Of a DNA stretch of 64,000 bases, positions 35,238-44,331 are shown piece after piece (the first letter of the stretch is position 1; every line of letters starts with the position of its first letter). Location of the stretch: the NCBI RefSeq assembly GCF_016526145.1, contig NZ_JADDUE010000005.1, positions 1-64,000 of the forward strand, in the 5' to 3' direction. Made by a program: the position numbers and the translations under genes. Source of the DNA: Saccharopolyspora galaxeae (GTDB taxonomy: Bacteria; Actinomycetota; Actinomycetes; Mycobacteriales; Pseudonocardiaceae). Below the pieces are notes generated by a model. It was not told the origin of the DNA. It saw nothing but the letters and a program-made list of their open reading frames with translations, and did not search any database.

Positions 35238-36331
35238 CGGTCCCCCTCGGAGCTCAGCGACGCCAGCGGCACGACCCGGCATTCCGGGATCGGGTGCTCA
35301 TCGGCTCCGAGCCAGCGCAGCAGCGCGGTGCCGCGATCGTGCCCGCAGGTGTCGATCCAGTTGCCCACGCCCGGGTCCCGGTCGGCCACGACAATCCGCA
35401 GCCTGCCGTCCGGGCCGAGCCGGGCGGTGTGCTTGTTCACGGTGGTGCGCCGCCGGTTGTCCAGCGACTCCATCCACCAGTTGTCCAGCTGGAAGTTCCA
35501 GTACGGGCATTCGGGCACGTCGGTCTCGATCAGCCACGCCTCGCCGGGCCGCAACGTCCAGTAGCCGTGCAGGTAGTGGATCTCCGGGTCACCGCCTGCG
35601 CGCTGGAACATCTCCTGGCCGAAGTCGGGCAGCTCGTTCGGCTTGGTCGCGAACAGCTCCGCCCACCCGGCGAAGGTCGCCGCCGTGCCGTGCACCGCCA
35701 GCGCCGTGCGGCGCAGCGCCGCGGCGAGGAAGTCCGGCGCCAACTCGGCGGGTTCGCCCGGACCGTCGAGCCGCTCGATGCGCCATCGGCCGGGTGCCTC
35801 GGCGGCGCGGTCGAGGTAGGTCTGGCGAACCACGAGCCCGGTCGAGTCCGGTGCCAGCGGCAGCCAGTTCCGGCCCCGCCGGGTCGCACTCGCGATGATC
35901 TCGATCGTGCCGTCCGGTTCGGCGACGAGATCGGCGTCGGTCAGCTCGCCGGTGGAGGCCATGGTGCCGTCCTTGGCGTAGCGGTTGGCCTTCGACCCGA
36001 TGCTGAAGTAGCTGATCGTGCCGCGCTCGCCGGTGATCCGGTATTCGCGGTCACCGCGGATGTTGGCCGACAGGTAGACGTTGTCCGGGTTGTCCGCGCC
36101 GATCTTGACCAGGTCCAGCTCGTGCAGCCGCGGGAAGTCGGGATCGGCGTTGTCGACGCACGAATACAGCATCTCGCGGGTGAGCCGGGTCAGGTAGCGG
36201 AAGCCTTCGGCGCGGTCGAACGGGGTGTCCGGGGCGCTGCCGGACAGCACCACCTCGCCCGCCCGTTCCAGCGCGCGGCAGAACTCCGACCACGCCTGGC
36301 CGGAACGCACCGCATCCTCGGAGCCGCTCAC
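35234..36331 (-). CDS. DUF1214 domain protein
   Basis: A 365-residue protein whose C-terminal part matches DUF1214: YWTLRPGEAWLIETDVPECPYWNFQLDNWWMESLD and RIVVADRDPGVGNWIDTCGH. The family function is unknown. No signal peptide or membrane helix is visible. The GTG at 36331 is chosen because GGGAGG is 6 bp upstream and because the operator and promoter lie immediately before it; the frame stays open 16 codons further but would run through the operator. First gene of a coupled three-gene operon. Confidence 0.85.
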   Translation of the reverse strand: MSGSEDAVRSGQAWSEFCRALERAGEVVLSGSAPDTPFDRAEGFRYLTRLTREMLYSCVDNADPDFPRLHELDLVKIGADNPDNVYLSANIRGDREYRITGERGTISYFSIGSKANRYAKDGTMASTGELTDADLVAEPDGTIEIIASATRRGRNWLPLAPDSTGLVVRQTYLDRAAEAPGRWRIERLDGPGEPAELAPDFLAAALRRTALAVHGTAATFAGWAELFATKPNELPDFGQEMFQRAGGDPEIHYLHGYWTLRPGEAWLIETDVPECPYWNFQLDNWWMESLDNRRRTTVNKHTARLGPDGRLRIVVADRDPGVGNWIDTCGHDRGTALLRWLGADEHPIPECRVVPLASLSSEGDR

Positions 36332-36340
36332 CGGAACCTC

Positions 36341-36395
36341 CCTCGCTAGAACAGGTTCTAGCGAGGACTCTAAGGTCATCCCCGGCGAGGTTCAA
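36341..36395 (-). promoter_or_regulatory. KstR-like palindrome and promoter of the DUF1214 operon
   Basis: A perfect palindrome has 12-bp arms: CCTCGCTAGAAC (36341-36352), then AG, then GTTCTAGCGAGG (36355-36366). Its core TAGAACAGGTTCTA fits the KstR consensus TnnAACnnGTTnnA exactly. Directly upstream on the minus strand lie TTGAAC (36395-36390) and TAGAGT (36372-36367), 17 bp apart, a good -35/-10 pair. The operator therefore covers positions from about -5 to +20, suited to repression. It also lies between the operon and the divergent NTF2-like gene. Confidence 0.75.
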
Positions 36396-36500
36396 TACCG
36401 CGTCCGCAGTGATCGCCGCCCCGAGCGCTTGCTCGGTCCGGGCGATACCGGGTGCATCCGGGGTCTGGTGCGCGCGCCGGTGGTGCTCCAGGCTGAGAGC

Positions 36501-36974
36501 ATGGACCTGATCGCGCTGGAAGAGATCCGTGCCCTCAAACACCGCTACCTGCGCAGCATCGACCTCAAGCAGTGGGACGAGCTCGCAGCCACCCTCGCCG
36601 AAGACGCGACCACCGACTACGGGTCGCCGTCCGGCGGGCGCCCGCTGGCGTTCACCGGCCGCGACGAGATCGTGTCCTACATGCGCGAGCAGCTCGGCTC
36701 CGGGATGACCACCGTGCACCACTGCACCGGCCCGGAGATCACCGTCGACGGCGAGCACGCGAGCGGGAGCTGGTGCCTGAGCGACACCGTTCTGGTGCCG
36801 CGCTACGAGGTCGCGATCATCGGTTCCGCCTACTACGAGGACCGGTACCGCCACGTGGACGGCGCGTGGAAGATCGCGCACACCGGCTACGTCCGCCTCT
36901 ACGAGGCGAAGATGTCGTTCGCCGACCTGCCGAGCTTCCGGCTCACCGCCGACATGTGGGCGAGCACCGGCTGA
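36501..36974 (+). CDS. SnoaL-like / NTF2-family protein
   Basis: A 157-residue cone-shaped NTF2-like fold protein of the SnoaL_4 type. Typical segments are ALEEIRALKHRYLRSIDLKQWDELAATLAEDAT near the start, HHCTGPEITVDGEHASGSWCL in the middle and VDGAWKIAHTGYVRLYE at the end. Members include small hydrolases, isomerases and dehydratases on steroid or polyketide substrates. ATG at 36501 is nearest to the family start; GTG codons upstream are possible. It is divergent from the DUF1214 operon and shares the palindrome, so co-regulation is likely. Confidence 0.82.
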   Translation: MDLIALEEIRALKHRYLRSIDLKQWDELAATLAEDATTDYGSPSGGRPLAFTGRDEIVSYMREQLGSGMTTVHHCTGPEITVDGEHASGSWCLSDTVLVPRYEVAIIGSAYYEDRYRHVDGAWKIAHTGYVRLYEAKMSFADLPSFRLTADMWASTG

Positions 36975-37097
36975 ACGCCTTCGCCCGATCCGGTCTCGCG
37001 GAGCCCGCCGGGCAGCGGGAACCTCCAGGATCGCCGCGGATCTCCGAGATTCCCGACCGCCTTTCCATCCACAGTGGATCGAACTCGTGCCGGTGAG

Positions 37098-38090
37098 TCA
37101 GCGGGACCGGGCCATCGCCCCTGCGGTCAGCTCGACCGAGAGCACCCGCTCGGCGGTGCCGATGGCCTGGTGGGCGAGCATCAGCTCGTCGGCCCCGCTG
37201 GATTCGGCGAAACCTTCCAGGTATTCGCGGACCTCGTCGGCCGTCCCGGCCGCGGTGTACTTGGTCATCGAAGCCAGCGGGCGGCCGCTCGGCGAGGCGA
37301 GGAACGCGTCGATCTCGGCGTCGGTCAGGTTCACCCCCGGCCGCCCGGACTTGATCATCATGCGCGCCCGCGCGCGGTAGGCGGTGGTCTTCTGCTCCAC
37401 CGCGACGTCGTGGTCCTCGGCGGCGAAGACGTTGGCCCCCGCCACCACGTACGGCTCGGTCAGCTGCTCGGACGGCGTGAATTCCGCGCGGTAGACCGAC
37501 ACCGCCTCGTGCAGGGCGTCCGGCGCGAAGTGCGAGGCGAACGCGTACGGCAGGCCCAGCTGCGCGGCCAGCCGCGCGCCGAACAGCGACGAGCCCAGGA
37601 TGTACAGCGGTGGCGCGGTTTCCGCGTGCGGCACGGCGCGGACGCCGCGAACCGATTTTCCGCCCAGGTACGCCTGCAGTTCGAGGACGTCCTGCGGGAA
37701 CGCGTCGGCCTGGGCGGGGTCGCGGCGCAGCGCCAGCACGGTGTTCTGGTCGCTGCCGGGGGCCCTGCCGAGGCCGAGGTCGATGCGCCCGGGGAACAGC
37801 GTCTCCAACGTGCCGAACTGCTCGGCGATCACCAGCGGCGCGTGGTTGGGCAGCATGATTCCGCCCGCGCCCAGCCGGATGGACTCGGTGCGCGCCGCGA
37901 TGTGTCCGATGAGGACACTCGTGGCGCTGGAGGCGATGGAGCCCATGTTGTGGTGTTCGGCGTACCACACGCGCCGGTATCCGGTGCGTTCGGCGGCCTG
38001 CGCCAGCTCGATCGAGGCGTCGAAGCTTTCCCGGGCGGTACCGCCACGGGCGATCGGCGCGAGGTCCAAAAGGGACAGTGCAGTGGGCAT
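37098..38090 (-). CDS. LLM-class flavin-dependent oxidoreductase
   Basis: A 330-residue luciferase-like monooxygenase of the MsnO8 type. Signature stretches are [65 protein letters not shown] and [11 protein letters not shown]. Such proteins use reduced FMN or F420; which applies cannot be told. ATG at 38090 follows GGAGGA. It is the second of two neighbouring minus-strand genes, 40 bp after the PEP-mutase-like gene, so a common transcript is likely. Confidence 0.88.
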   Translation of the reverse strand: MPTALSLLDLAPIARGGTARESFDASIELAQAAERTGYRRVWYAEHHNMGSIASSATSVLIGHIAARTESIRLGAGGIMLPNHAPLVIAEQFGTLETLFPGRIDLGLGRAPGSDQNTVLALRRDPAQADAFPQDVLELQAYLGGKSVRGVRAVPHAETAPPLYILGSSLFGARLAAQLGLPYAFASHFAPDALHEAVSVYRAEFTPSEQLTEPYVVAGANVFAAEDHDVAVEQKTTAYRARARMMIKSGRPGVNLTDAEIDAFLASPSGRPLASMTKYTAAGTADEVREYLEGFAESSGADELMLAHQAIGTAERVLSVELTAGAMARSR

Positions 38091-38130
38091 GAGAGGTCTC
38101 CTCCGTACTCCGTGGTTGCCGGCGGCCGCG

Positions 38131-38916
38131 TCAGCCGAGCGCTTCGTCGAGGGCGACGCGCCCGCGCCCGCCCGCGTCCAAATAGCCGAAGGTGCCGTGC
38201 TCGCGCAGTTCCCGCGCCGCGTCGGCCAGTGCCGCGTGCGCGGCGAACGCCAGCGCACCGCCGGTCGAAACGCGGCGCACGCCCAGCTCCGCGAGCTCGG
38301 CCACCGGCGGCACGCCGGGCACGGCCAGCACGCTGACCGGAACATCTACGTTGCGCACCACCGCGCCGATCTGCTCGGCCGTGTTCAACCCCGGGGCGAA
38401 CACGACATCGGCGCCGGCTTCCACATAGGACTGCAACCGGGCGATGGTGTCGTCCAGATCGGACACTCCGCGCAGGTGGTTCTCCGCCCGCGCGGTGATC
38501 ACGAGTTCACCCGCCGCGGCCGAGGCGGCCGCGCGCACCCGGTCCGCGGCGTGTTCGGGCTCGTAGAGCGCGGTGCCGTCCCAGTCCTCGACCGAGGCGC
38601 CCGCCAGCCCGCACTCGACCGCGAGCCGGATCGTGTCGGCGACCCCGGCCGGTTCCGCGGCGAACCCGTTCTCCAGGTCCGCCGAGACCGGCACGTCGAC
38701 CGCTGCCGCGATCTCGGCGGCGGCGTGCAACGCCGACTCGCGGTTCAAGCCGCCGTCCGGCAGTCCCCGGGCGGCGGCCGCACCGCTGCTGGTCGTCGCA
38801 AGCGCCGAGAACCCGAGCGACTGCATGATCTTCGCCGCGCCCGCGTCCGGCGGGTTCGGCATGAGCAGCACGTCACCGCGGTGGTGCAGCGCTCTGAAGG
38901 TGTCCACGAGGGCCAT
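38131..38916 (-). CDS. Isocitrate lyase/PEP mutase-family protein
   Basis: A 261-residue member of the PEP mutase/isocitrate lyase superfamily. The barrel motifs are present: [18 protein letters not shown], metal-binding [18 protein letters not shown] and ITARAENHL. It lacks the KKCGH lyase loop of true isocitrate lyase. Relatives cleave C-C bonds of oxaloacetate-like acids or are uncharacterised. ATG at 38916 has TATGCT ending only 6 bp upstream, so transcription may start at or next to the ATG, giving a leaderless message (weak inference). Confidence 0.85.
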   Translation of the reverse strand: MALVDTFRALHHRGDVLLMPNPPDAGAAKIMQSLGFSALATTSSGAAAARGLPDGGLNRESALHAAAEIAAAVDVPVSADLENGFAAEPAGVADTIRLAVECGLAGASVEDWDGTALYEPEHAADRVRAAASAAAGELVITARAENHLRGVSDLDDTIARLQSYVEAGADVVFAPGLNTAEQIGAVVRNVDVPVSVLAVPGVPPVAELAELGVRRVSTGGALAFAAHAALADAARELREHGTFGYLDAGGRGRVALDEALG

Positions 38917-38961
38917 GCCCGCAGCATACGTTTCCCGGTGACGGCACCGAGCTTCGCAGGC

Positions 38962-39729
38962 TCAAGCCTTGGGACCGCCGGCGACGTAGAGGATCTGCCC
39001 GGACACGAAGCCGGACCGCTCGTCGGCGAAGAACGACACCGCGTTGGCGATGTCGTCCACCTCACCCGCTCTGCGCACCGGGATCGCCTCGGCGCGGTCG
39101 GCCGCGTACTGCTCCCACGGCACGCCGATGCGCTGCGCGGTCGCTTTGGTCATGTCGCTGGCGATGAAGCCGGGCGCGACGCAGTTCGCGGTCACGCCGA
39201 ACTTGCCGAGTTCCACGGCGAGCGTCTTGGTGAAGCCTTGCAGCCCGGCCTTCGCGGTCGAGTAGTTCGCCTGACCGCGGTTGCCCAGCGCAGCCGTCGA
39301 CGAGAGGTTCACGATCCGCCCGTACCCGGCCGCGACCATGTGCTGCTGCACGGCCCTGCTCATCAGGAACGAACCCTTCAGGTGCACGCCCATGACCGCG
39401 TCCCAGTCCGGCTCGGTCATCTTGAACAGCAGGTTGTCCCTGGTGATCCCGGCGTTGTTGACCAGCACGGAAGGCGAGCCGAGCGTCTCTGCGGTCCGCG
39501 CGACGGCGGCATCGACGGCTGCGGCGTCGGAGACGTCGGCACCCACCGCGAGCGAGGTGCCGCCTGCTGCGGCGATCGCAGCGGCGGTGTCCTCGGCCGC
39601 CGCTTCCTCCAGATCGAGCGCGGCGACCGCGAACCCGTCCGCGGCCAGGCGCAGCGCCGTTGCCGCGCCGATTCCCCTGGCCGCGCCGGTCACGATCGCC
39701 ACGCGCTGCGCGGACAGCTGCTCAGCCAT
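38962..39729 (-). CDS. 3-oxoacyl-ACP/CoA reductase-like SDR
   Basis: A 255-residue FabG-like SDR that would interconvert 3-oxoacyl and 3-hydroxyacyl thioesters with NADPH. Cofactor loop TGAARGIG, NNAG motif, Ser in VNLSSTAALG, and YSTAKAG with catalytic Tyr/Lys are intact, and the C-terminus has GFVSGQILYVAGG. ATG at 39729 follows GGAGGGG and lies 8 bp inside the CoA-transferase gene, so the two are coupled. With that gene and the acyl-CoA dehydrogenase it forms a small beta-oxidation-like set. Confidence 0.88.
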   Translation of the reverse strand: MAEQLSAQRVAIVTGAARGIGAATALRLAADGFAVAALDLEEAAAEDTAAAIAAAGGTSLAVGADVSDAAAVDAAVARTAETLGSPSVLVNNAGITRDNLLFKMTEPDWDAVMGVHLKGSFLMSRAVQQHMVAAGYGRIVNLSSTAALGNRGQANYSTAKAGLQGFTKTLAVELGKFGVTANCVAPGFIASDMTKATAQRIGVPWEQYAADRAEAIPVRRAGEVDDIANAVSFFADERSGFVSGQILYVAGGPKA

Positions 39730-40903
39730 CAAAGTCCCCTCCGCCGTCGGGTTGATCATCGAGTTCCAGTTCGGCGAGGATCGCCGCGTTGTGCTCGCCG
39801 AGCGCCGGGATCCGCCCCATCGGCAGTTCGGCGTCGCGGAACGTCATCGGCGGCAGCACCCCGCGGATCTCGCCCGCTTCGGTCGGCACCGTGCGCCACC
39901 GGTCCCGCTCGGCGAGCTGGGGATGCTCGGCCAGTTCCGCGGTGCCGTTGATCTGAGCGGCGGGGATGCCCGCGGCCGCGAGCCGCTCGTCGAGTTCGGC
40001 CGTGGCGAACCGCGCGGTGCACGCAGCCACCAAGGCGTCGCACTCGGCCCGGTTGCGCACCCGGGCGACGTTGGTGGCGAACCGCGGATCTTCCGCATGT
40101 TCCGGGGCGCCGAAGACTTCCGTCACCAGCCGGCGCCATCCGCGGTCGTTCTGCACCCCGATGAGGATCTGCCCGTCCGCGGTCGGATAGGCGTCGTACG
40201 GCGCGATCGCCGCGTGGCTCAGTCCCATCCGCGGGATCTGCGCGCCGCCGTAGAGCTGCATGTAGAGCGGATGGCCCATCCACTCGACGGCCGCGTCGAA
40301 CATCGACACGTCGACCACGCCGCCTGCACCGGTGCGTTCGCGCCGCAGCAACGCGCTCATCGCGGACATCGCCGCGTAGAGACCGGCGCCGATATCGGCG
40401 TTGGGCACTCCGGTCTTGGACGGCGTCTCCGGTGTGCCGGTCACCGCGACCATCCCGGTCTCGGCCTGCACGAGCATGTCGTAGGCCTTCCGGTCGCGGC
40501 GCGGTCCGCCGGTCCCGTAGCCGGAGATGTTGACCACGACCAGCCGCGGGTGCGCGGCCCGCAAGGTCTCGCCGTCCAGCCCGAGCCGTTCGAGCGCTCC
40601 CGGCGCGGTGTTGTGCAGGAACACATCGGCCCGGGCGATGAGTTCGCGGGCGGCGCGCAGCCCGCCGTCCGACTTCAGGTCGATCGCCAGCGATTCCTTA
40701 CCGCGGTTGAGCCAGGCGAAGTGGGTGGACAAACCGTGCACCGCGGCGTCGTAGTCGCGGGCGAAGTCGCCCTGCCCCGGCCGCTCGATCTTGATCACGC
40801 GGGCGCCGAGGTCGGCGAGGTGGCGGCTCGCCAGCGGCCCCGCGACGGCCTGCTCCAGCGCGACGACGGTGGTTCCGGCCAGCGGCAGCTCTCCGGTGGT
40901 CAC
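39722..40903 (-). CDS. Class III (CaiB/BaiF) CoA transferase
   Basis: A 393-residue CoA transferase that moves CoA between carboxylic acids via a covalent aspartyl anhydride. The catalytic aspartate lies in KAYDMLVQAETGM. Other family segments are GARVIKIERPGQGDFAR, SLAIDLKSDGG and GVVDVSMFDAAVEW. GTG at 40903 overlaps the acyl-CoA dehydrogenase stop by 4 bp. It probably activates the acid that the dehydrogenase then oxidises; bile-acid, carnitine and 2-methylacyl substrates are known in the family, and the actual one is unknown. Confidence 0.9.
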   Translation of the reverse strand: MTTGELPLAGTTVVALEQAVAGPLASRHLADLGARVIKIERPGQGDFARDYDAAVHGLSTHFAWLNRGKESLAIDLKSDGGLRAARELIARADVFLHNTAPGALERLGLDGETLRAAHPRLVVVNISGYGTGGPRRDRKAYDMLVQAETGMVAVTGTPETPSKTGVPNADIGAGLYAAMSAMSALLRRERTGAGGVVDVSMFDAAVEWMGHPLYMQLYGGAQIPRMGLSHAAIAPYDAYPTADGQILIGVQNDRGWRRLVTEVFGAPEHAEDPRFATNVARVRNRAECDALVAACTARFATAELDERLAAAGIPAAQINGTAELAEHPQLAERDRWRTVPTEAGEIRGVLPPMTFRDAELPMGRIPALGEHNAAILAELELDDQPDGGGDFDG

Positions 40904-42063
40904 GAGCCGCGCACCGCCTGGCGCACCAGTCCCCCACCGACGATGAGCCGCTGGATCTCGCTGGTGCCTTCGTAGAGCCGCAGCAACCGCACATCGCGGT
41001 AGATCCGCTCGACCGGGATCTCGCGCATGTAGCCGGCGCCGCCGTGCACCTGCACGGCCGAGTCGGCGACCCTGCCCGCCATCTCGGTGCAGAACAGCTT
41101 CGCCGCGGAAGGGCCGATGCGGCGGTCCTCGCCGCTGACGTGGGCGCGCGCCGTTTCGCGGACCATGGCGCGACCGGCGAGGACATCTGTCTGCTGATCG
41201 GCCAGCATCGCCTGCACCAGCTGGAATTCGCCGATGCGCCGACCGCCTTGGGTGTTCGTGGCGGCGTGGGACACGGACTCGTCGAGGGCGCGCTGGGCGG
41301 CGCCGACCGCGAGCGCGGCGATGTGCACCCTCCCGCGCGCCAGCGAGGTCATCGCCGCGCGGTACCCGGCGGCCTCGTCGCCGCCCACGAGCGCGTCGGC
41401 GGGCACCCGGACCTGGTCGAAGCCGACCTCCGCGGTCCAGGCGCCTTCCTGCCCCATCTTCGCGTCCTTCGGGCCGACGGTGATTCCCGGCGTGCCCGCG
41501 GGCACCAGGAACACCGCGATGCCCGGGTTCTCCGGCTGCGGCTCGGCGGTGCGGGCGAACACGACGAACAGGTCCGCGATCGGCGCGTTGGTGATGAACT
41601 GCTTGCTGCCGTCGATCACCCACTCGTCGCCGTCCCGGTGCGCGCGGGTGCGCAGGCCCGCCGGGTCCGAGCCGGCGCCCGGCTCGGTCAGTGCGAACGA
41701 GGCCACCACGTCCCCGGAGGCGATGCGTTCGAGCCACCGCTGCTTCTGCGCATCGGTGCCGAATCCGACGAGCACCTGCCTCGCGATGCCGTTGTTCGTG
41801 CCGAACAGCGAACGCAGCGCCGGCGTGGTGTAGCCGAACTCCATCGCGAGTTCGACGTCCTGGGCCAGGTCGAGCCCGAGCCCGCCCCATTCCGCGGGGA
41901 TCGCGTAGCCGAACAGGCCCATCTGCGCGGCGGCCGAGCGCAGGTCGTCCGGAACCCGGTCGGCGTTCATGATCTCGGTCTCGCGCGGCAGCACCGCGGA
42001 GCGGACGAACTCGCGCACCTGCCGCCTGATGGCCTCGAAGTCCTCTGCTGCCACCTCGCTCAT
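40900..42063 (-). CDS. Acyl-CoA dehydrogenase
   Basis: A 387-residue FAD-dependent acyl-CoA dehydrogenase introducing a 2,3 double bond. Motifs: FALTEPGAGSDPAGL, VIDGSKQFITNAP, QVHGGAGYMREIPVERIYRDVR and the catalytic base Glu365 in RLYEGTSEIQR. Electron transfer to ETF is expected. No Shine-Dalgarno sequence precedes ATG 42063, and TTGGAC with TCATCA 17 bp apart places the start of transcription near the ATG, so the message may be leaderless. First gene of the dehydrogenase-CoA transferase-FabG operon. Confidence 0.9.
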   Translation of the reverse strand: MSEVAAEDFEAIRRQVREFVRSAVLPRETEIMNADRVPDDLRSAAAQMGLFGYAIPAEWGGLGLDLAQDVELAMEFGYTTPALRSLFGTNNGIARQVLVGFGTDAQKQRWLERIASGDVVASFALTEPGAGSDPAGLRTRAHRDGDEWVIDGSKQFITNAPIADLFVVFARTAEPQPENPGIAVFLVPAGTPGITVGPKDAKMGQEGAWTAEVGFDQVRVPADALVGGDEAAGYRAAMTSLARGRVHIAALAVGAAQRALDESVSHAATNTQGGRRIGEFQLVQAMLADQQTDVLAGRAMVRETARAHVSGEDRRIGPSAAKLFCTEMAGRVADSAVQVHGGAGYMREIPVERIYRDVRLLRLYEGTSEIQRLIVGGGLVRQAVRGS

Positions 42064-42239
42064 GGTGTTGATGATGAGCGTCCGGCGGGTGCGAGTCCAA
42101 CATCGGAGCACCCGCTCGGGTCCGCCCGCGGCGACGGATGAGTCACTTGGCTGTCTTAGGATTTGGCGGCCGGGTTCGCCGAACGCCGCTGCCCGGGCGA
42201 TCCGATCCGCTGGCGAAGATCCGGAGCCGAAAGGCGGGC

Positions 42240-42965
42240 ATGTCCACTTACGTCCTGGTGCACGGCGCGGCGCACGGCGGGTGGTGCTACCGGCGGGTCG
42301 CGCGGATTCTGCGCGCGGCCGGGCACGACGTGCACGCACCGACGCTGACCGGACTCGGCGAACGCGCGCATCTGCTCGGTCCCGATGTCGATCTCGACCT
42401 GCACGTCCAGGACGTCCTGGCGGTGCTGCGGACCGAGGACCTGTTCGACGTCGTCCTGGCCGGGCACAGCTACGGCGGAATGGTCGTCACCGGCGTCGCC
42501 GACCGGGCGCCCGAGCGCATCCGGCACCTCGTCTACCTGGACGCCGCGACCCCGGCGCACGGTGAGGCGATCATCGATCTCGCGCCCGTCGCGATCCGCG
42601 AGCACACCCAGGTGGTCGACGGGGTCGAACTCGTCCACTTCCCGGACACCGGGTCGTCCCCGATCTTCGGCGTGACCGACCCGGAGGACGCCGCATGGGT
42701 GCGCAGCAAACTCACACCGCACCCGTATCGGTGCTTCGAACAGCCGCTGCTGCTGACGAACGAGGCGGCGCTGAATGCGATCCCGCAGACCCAGATCGTG
42801 TGCTCCTCGGCGCTGCACGGTCGCGACCCCGCTCGGCTGGCCACCGCCCGCGCGGCGGGCCGGTTGTGGGAGATCGACACCGGGCACGACCTCATGATCA
42901 CCGAGCCGGAGCTGGTCGCCGACATGCTGATGCGCGCCCCGGCCGAGACCTCCCCGCCGTGCTGA
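42240..42965 (+). CDS. Alpha/beta hydrolase (esterase-like)
   Basis: A 241-residue alpha/beta hydrolase related to plant-type salicylate/methyl-ester esterases. Nucleophile elbow LAGHSYGG contains the catalytic serine, the oxyanion region is LVHGAAHGGWCY, and the catalytic histidine lies in DTGHDLMI. ATG at 42240 follows AAAGGCGGG. It is divergent from the acyl-CoA dehydrogenase gene, 176 bp away. It could supply or process an ester substrate of that operon, but this is only position-based. No signal peptide is present. Confidence 0.87.
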   Translation: MSTYVLVHGAAHGGWCYRRVARILRAAGHDVHAPTLTGLGERAHLLGPDVDLDLHVQDVLAVLRTEDLFDVVLAGHSYGGMVVTGVADRAPERIRHLVYLDAATPAHGEAIIDLAPVAIREHTQVVDGVELVHFPDTGSSPIFGVTDPEDAAWVRSKLTPHPYRCFEQPLLLTNEAALNAIPQTQIVCSSALHGRDPARLATARAAGRLWEIDTGHDLMITEPELVADMLMRAPAETSPPC

Positions 42966-43034
42966 TCCGGCTCGCGGGACTGCGCGCCGCGGAGGATTCT
43001 TCGGCCGAAGTTCGCGCCGTACCCAGGCAATTGC

Positions 43035-43054
43035 ATTCAGTCAGGCAACTGAAT
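43035..43054. promoter_or_regulatory. Inverted repeat upstream of the first P450
   Basis: ATTCAGT (43035-43041) and ACTGAAT (43048-43054) are perfect 7-bp arms around a 6-bp spacer. TTGCAT (43031) and TTAACT (43054), 17 bp apart, overlap it as weak -35/-10 boxes. It lies 52 bp before the GTG of the P450 gene, so it is a plausible operator for that gene. Confidence 0.5.
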
Positions 43055-43105
43055 TAACTTGGTCCCGGGGATGCCGCGACGAGCACCGACCACGCAGGAG
43101 CGCCA

Positions 43106-44320
43106 GTGACCCAGCCGTCCACCACCGGCCGAGAGCCCACGCCGATCAGCACCCGCCGCAGCGGGTTCGGCCCCGCCCCGGAGGTGGCGGCGGTGCGCGC
43201 GGCGGAAGGGATCGTCCGGGTGCCGACCCCGTTCGGCCCGCCGGCGTGGCTGCTCACCCGGCACGCCGACGTGCGGCGGATGCTCGGCGACGCCGACTCC
43301 TTCATCAACGGCTGGGGGCCCGCCGACCTCGACGCCGGGCAGCGGCCCGCCCGGGATCCGCGGCAGCTGTCCGGGCACCGCAGCGGGAACATCCTCTCGC
43401 TCGACCCGCCCGACCACACCCGGCTGCGGCGGTTGCTCACACCGGAGTTCACGGTGCGGCGGATGCGGCGGCTGCAACCCCGGATCGCCGAGATCGTCGA
43501 CGAGCACCTGGACGCCCTCGAACGGCACGGACCGCCCGCCGACCTCGTCGCCGAGTACGCGCTGCCGATCCCGTCGCTGGTCATCTGCGAACTGCTCGGG
43601 GTGCCCACCACCGACCGCGCGGAGTTCCAGGAGCGCACCCGGCGCCAGCTGGACACCACAGCGCCCGAAGCCGACCGGATCGAGCTCTCCGAGGAATCCA
43701 TCGCCTACATGACCGGTCTGGTCGACCGGGCTCGCGAGCGTCCCGGCGAGGACCTGATCGGGATGCTGATCCGCGACCACGCCGACGCGCTGAGCAACGC
43801 CGAACTCATCGGCATCGCCAACCTGCTGCTGGTCGCAGGGCACGAGACGACGTCGAACATGCTCGGTCTCGGCACCTTGGCGCTGCTGCGCCACCCCGAG
43901 CAGCTCGCGATCGTCCGCGACGATCCGGCCGCGGTGCCCGGCGCCGTCGAGGAACTGATGCGCTGGCTCAGCGTGGTCAACGGCGGTTCTCCGCGGATGG
44001 CCGTGCGCGACGTCGAACTCGACGGGGTCACGATCCGCCGCGGCGATCTGGTGAACGTGAACCTGCCCGCGGCGAACCGGGACGCCGGCCTGCTGGAGCA
44101 ACCGGAGCGGTTCGACGTGACCCGCTCCGCCGCGCCGCACGTCGGATTCGGGCACGGCATCCACCACTGCCTCGGCGCTCCGCTGGCCCGCATGGAGATG
44201 CGGATCGCGTTTCCCGCGCTGCTGCAGCGATTCCCGGGTTTGCACGTGGTCGACGAGGAAATCGCCTACGCCGCCGATCAAGCCATCTACGGGCTGCAGC
44301 ACCTCAACGTCGGGTGGTGA
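43106..44320 (+). CDS. Cytochrome P450 (class I, first copy)
   Basis: A 404-residue soluble bacterial P450 monooxygenase. I-helix motif VAGHETTSN, the E-x-x-R in VEELMR, and haem-binding FGHGIHHCLG with thiolate Cys355 are all intact. The meander and the SLDPPDHTRLRRLL segment are also typical. It needs ferredoxin and reductase; none is adjacent, though a ferredoxin fusion lies at 28.8 kb. GTG at 43106 follows AGGAG. Substrate unknown. The gene is convergent with an SGNH hydrolase, stops only 11 bp apart. Confidence 0.92.
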   Translation: MTQPSTTGREPTPISTRRSGFGPAPEVAAVRAAEGIVRVPTPFGPPAWLLTRHADVRRMLGDADSFINGWGPADLDAGQRPARDPRQLSGHRSGNILSLDPPDHTRLRRLLTPEFTVRRMRRLQPRIAEIVDEHLDALERHGPPADLVAEYALPIPSLVICELLGVPTTDRAEFQERTRRQLDTTAPEADRIELSEESIAYMTGLVDRARERPGEDLIGMLIRDHADALSNAELIGIANLLLVAGHETTSNMLGLGTLALLRHPEQLAIVRDDPAAVPGAVEELMRWLSVVNGGSPRMAVRDVELDGVTIRRGDLVNVNLPAANRDAGLLEQPERFDVTRSAAPHVGFGHGIHHCLGAPLARMEMRIAFPALLQRFPGLHVVDEEIAYAADQAIYGLQHLNVGW

Positions 44321-44331
44321 TCCGCCACCGG

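Noticed and set aside
38131-38916. True isocitrate lyase or methylisocitrate lyase
   Set aside because: The KKCGH lyase signature is absent and the protein is short; only the superfamily fold is supported.
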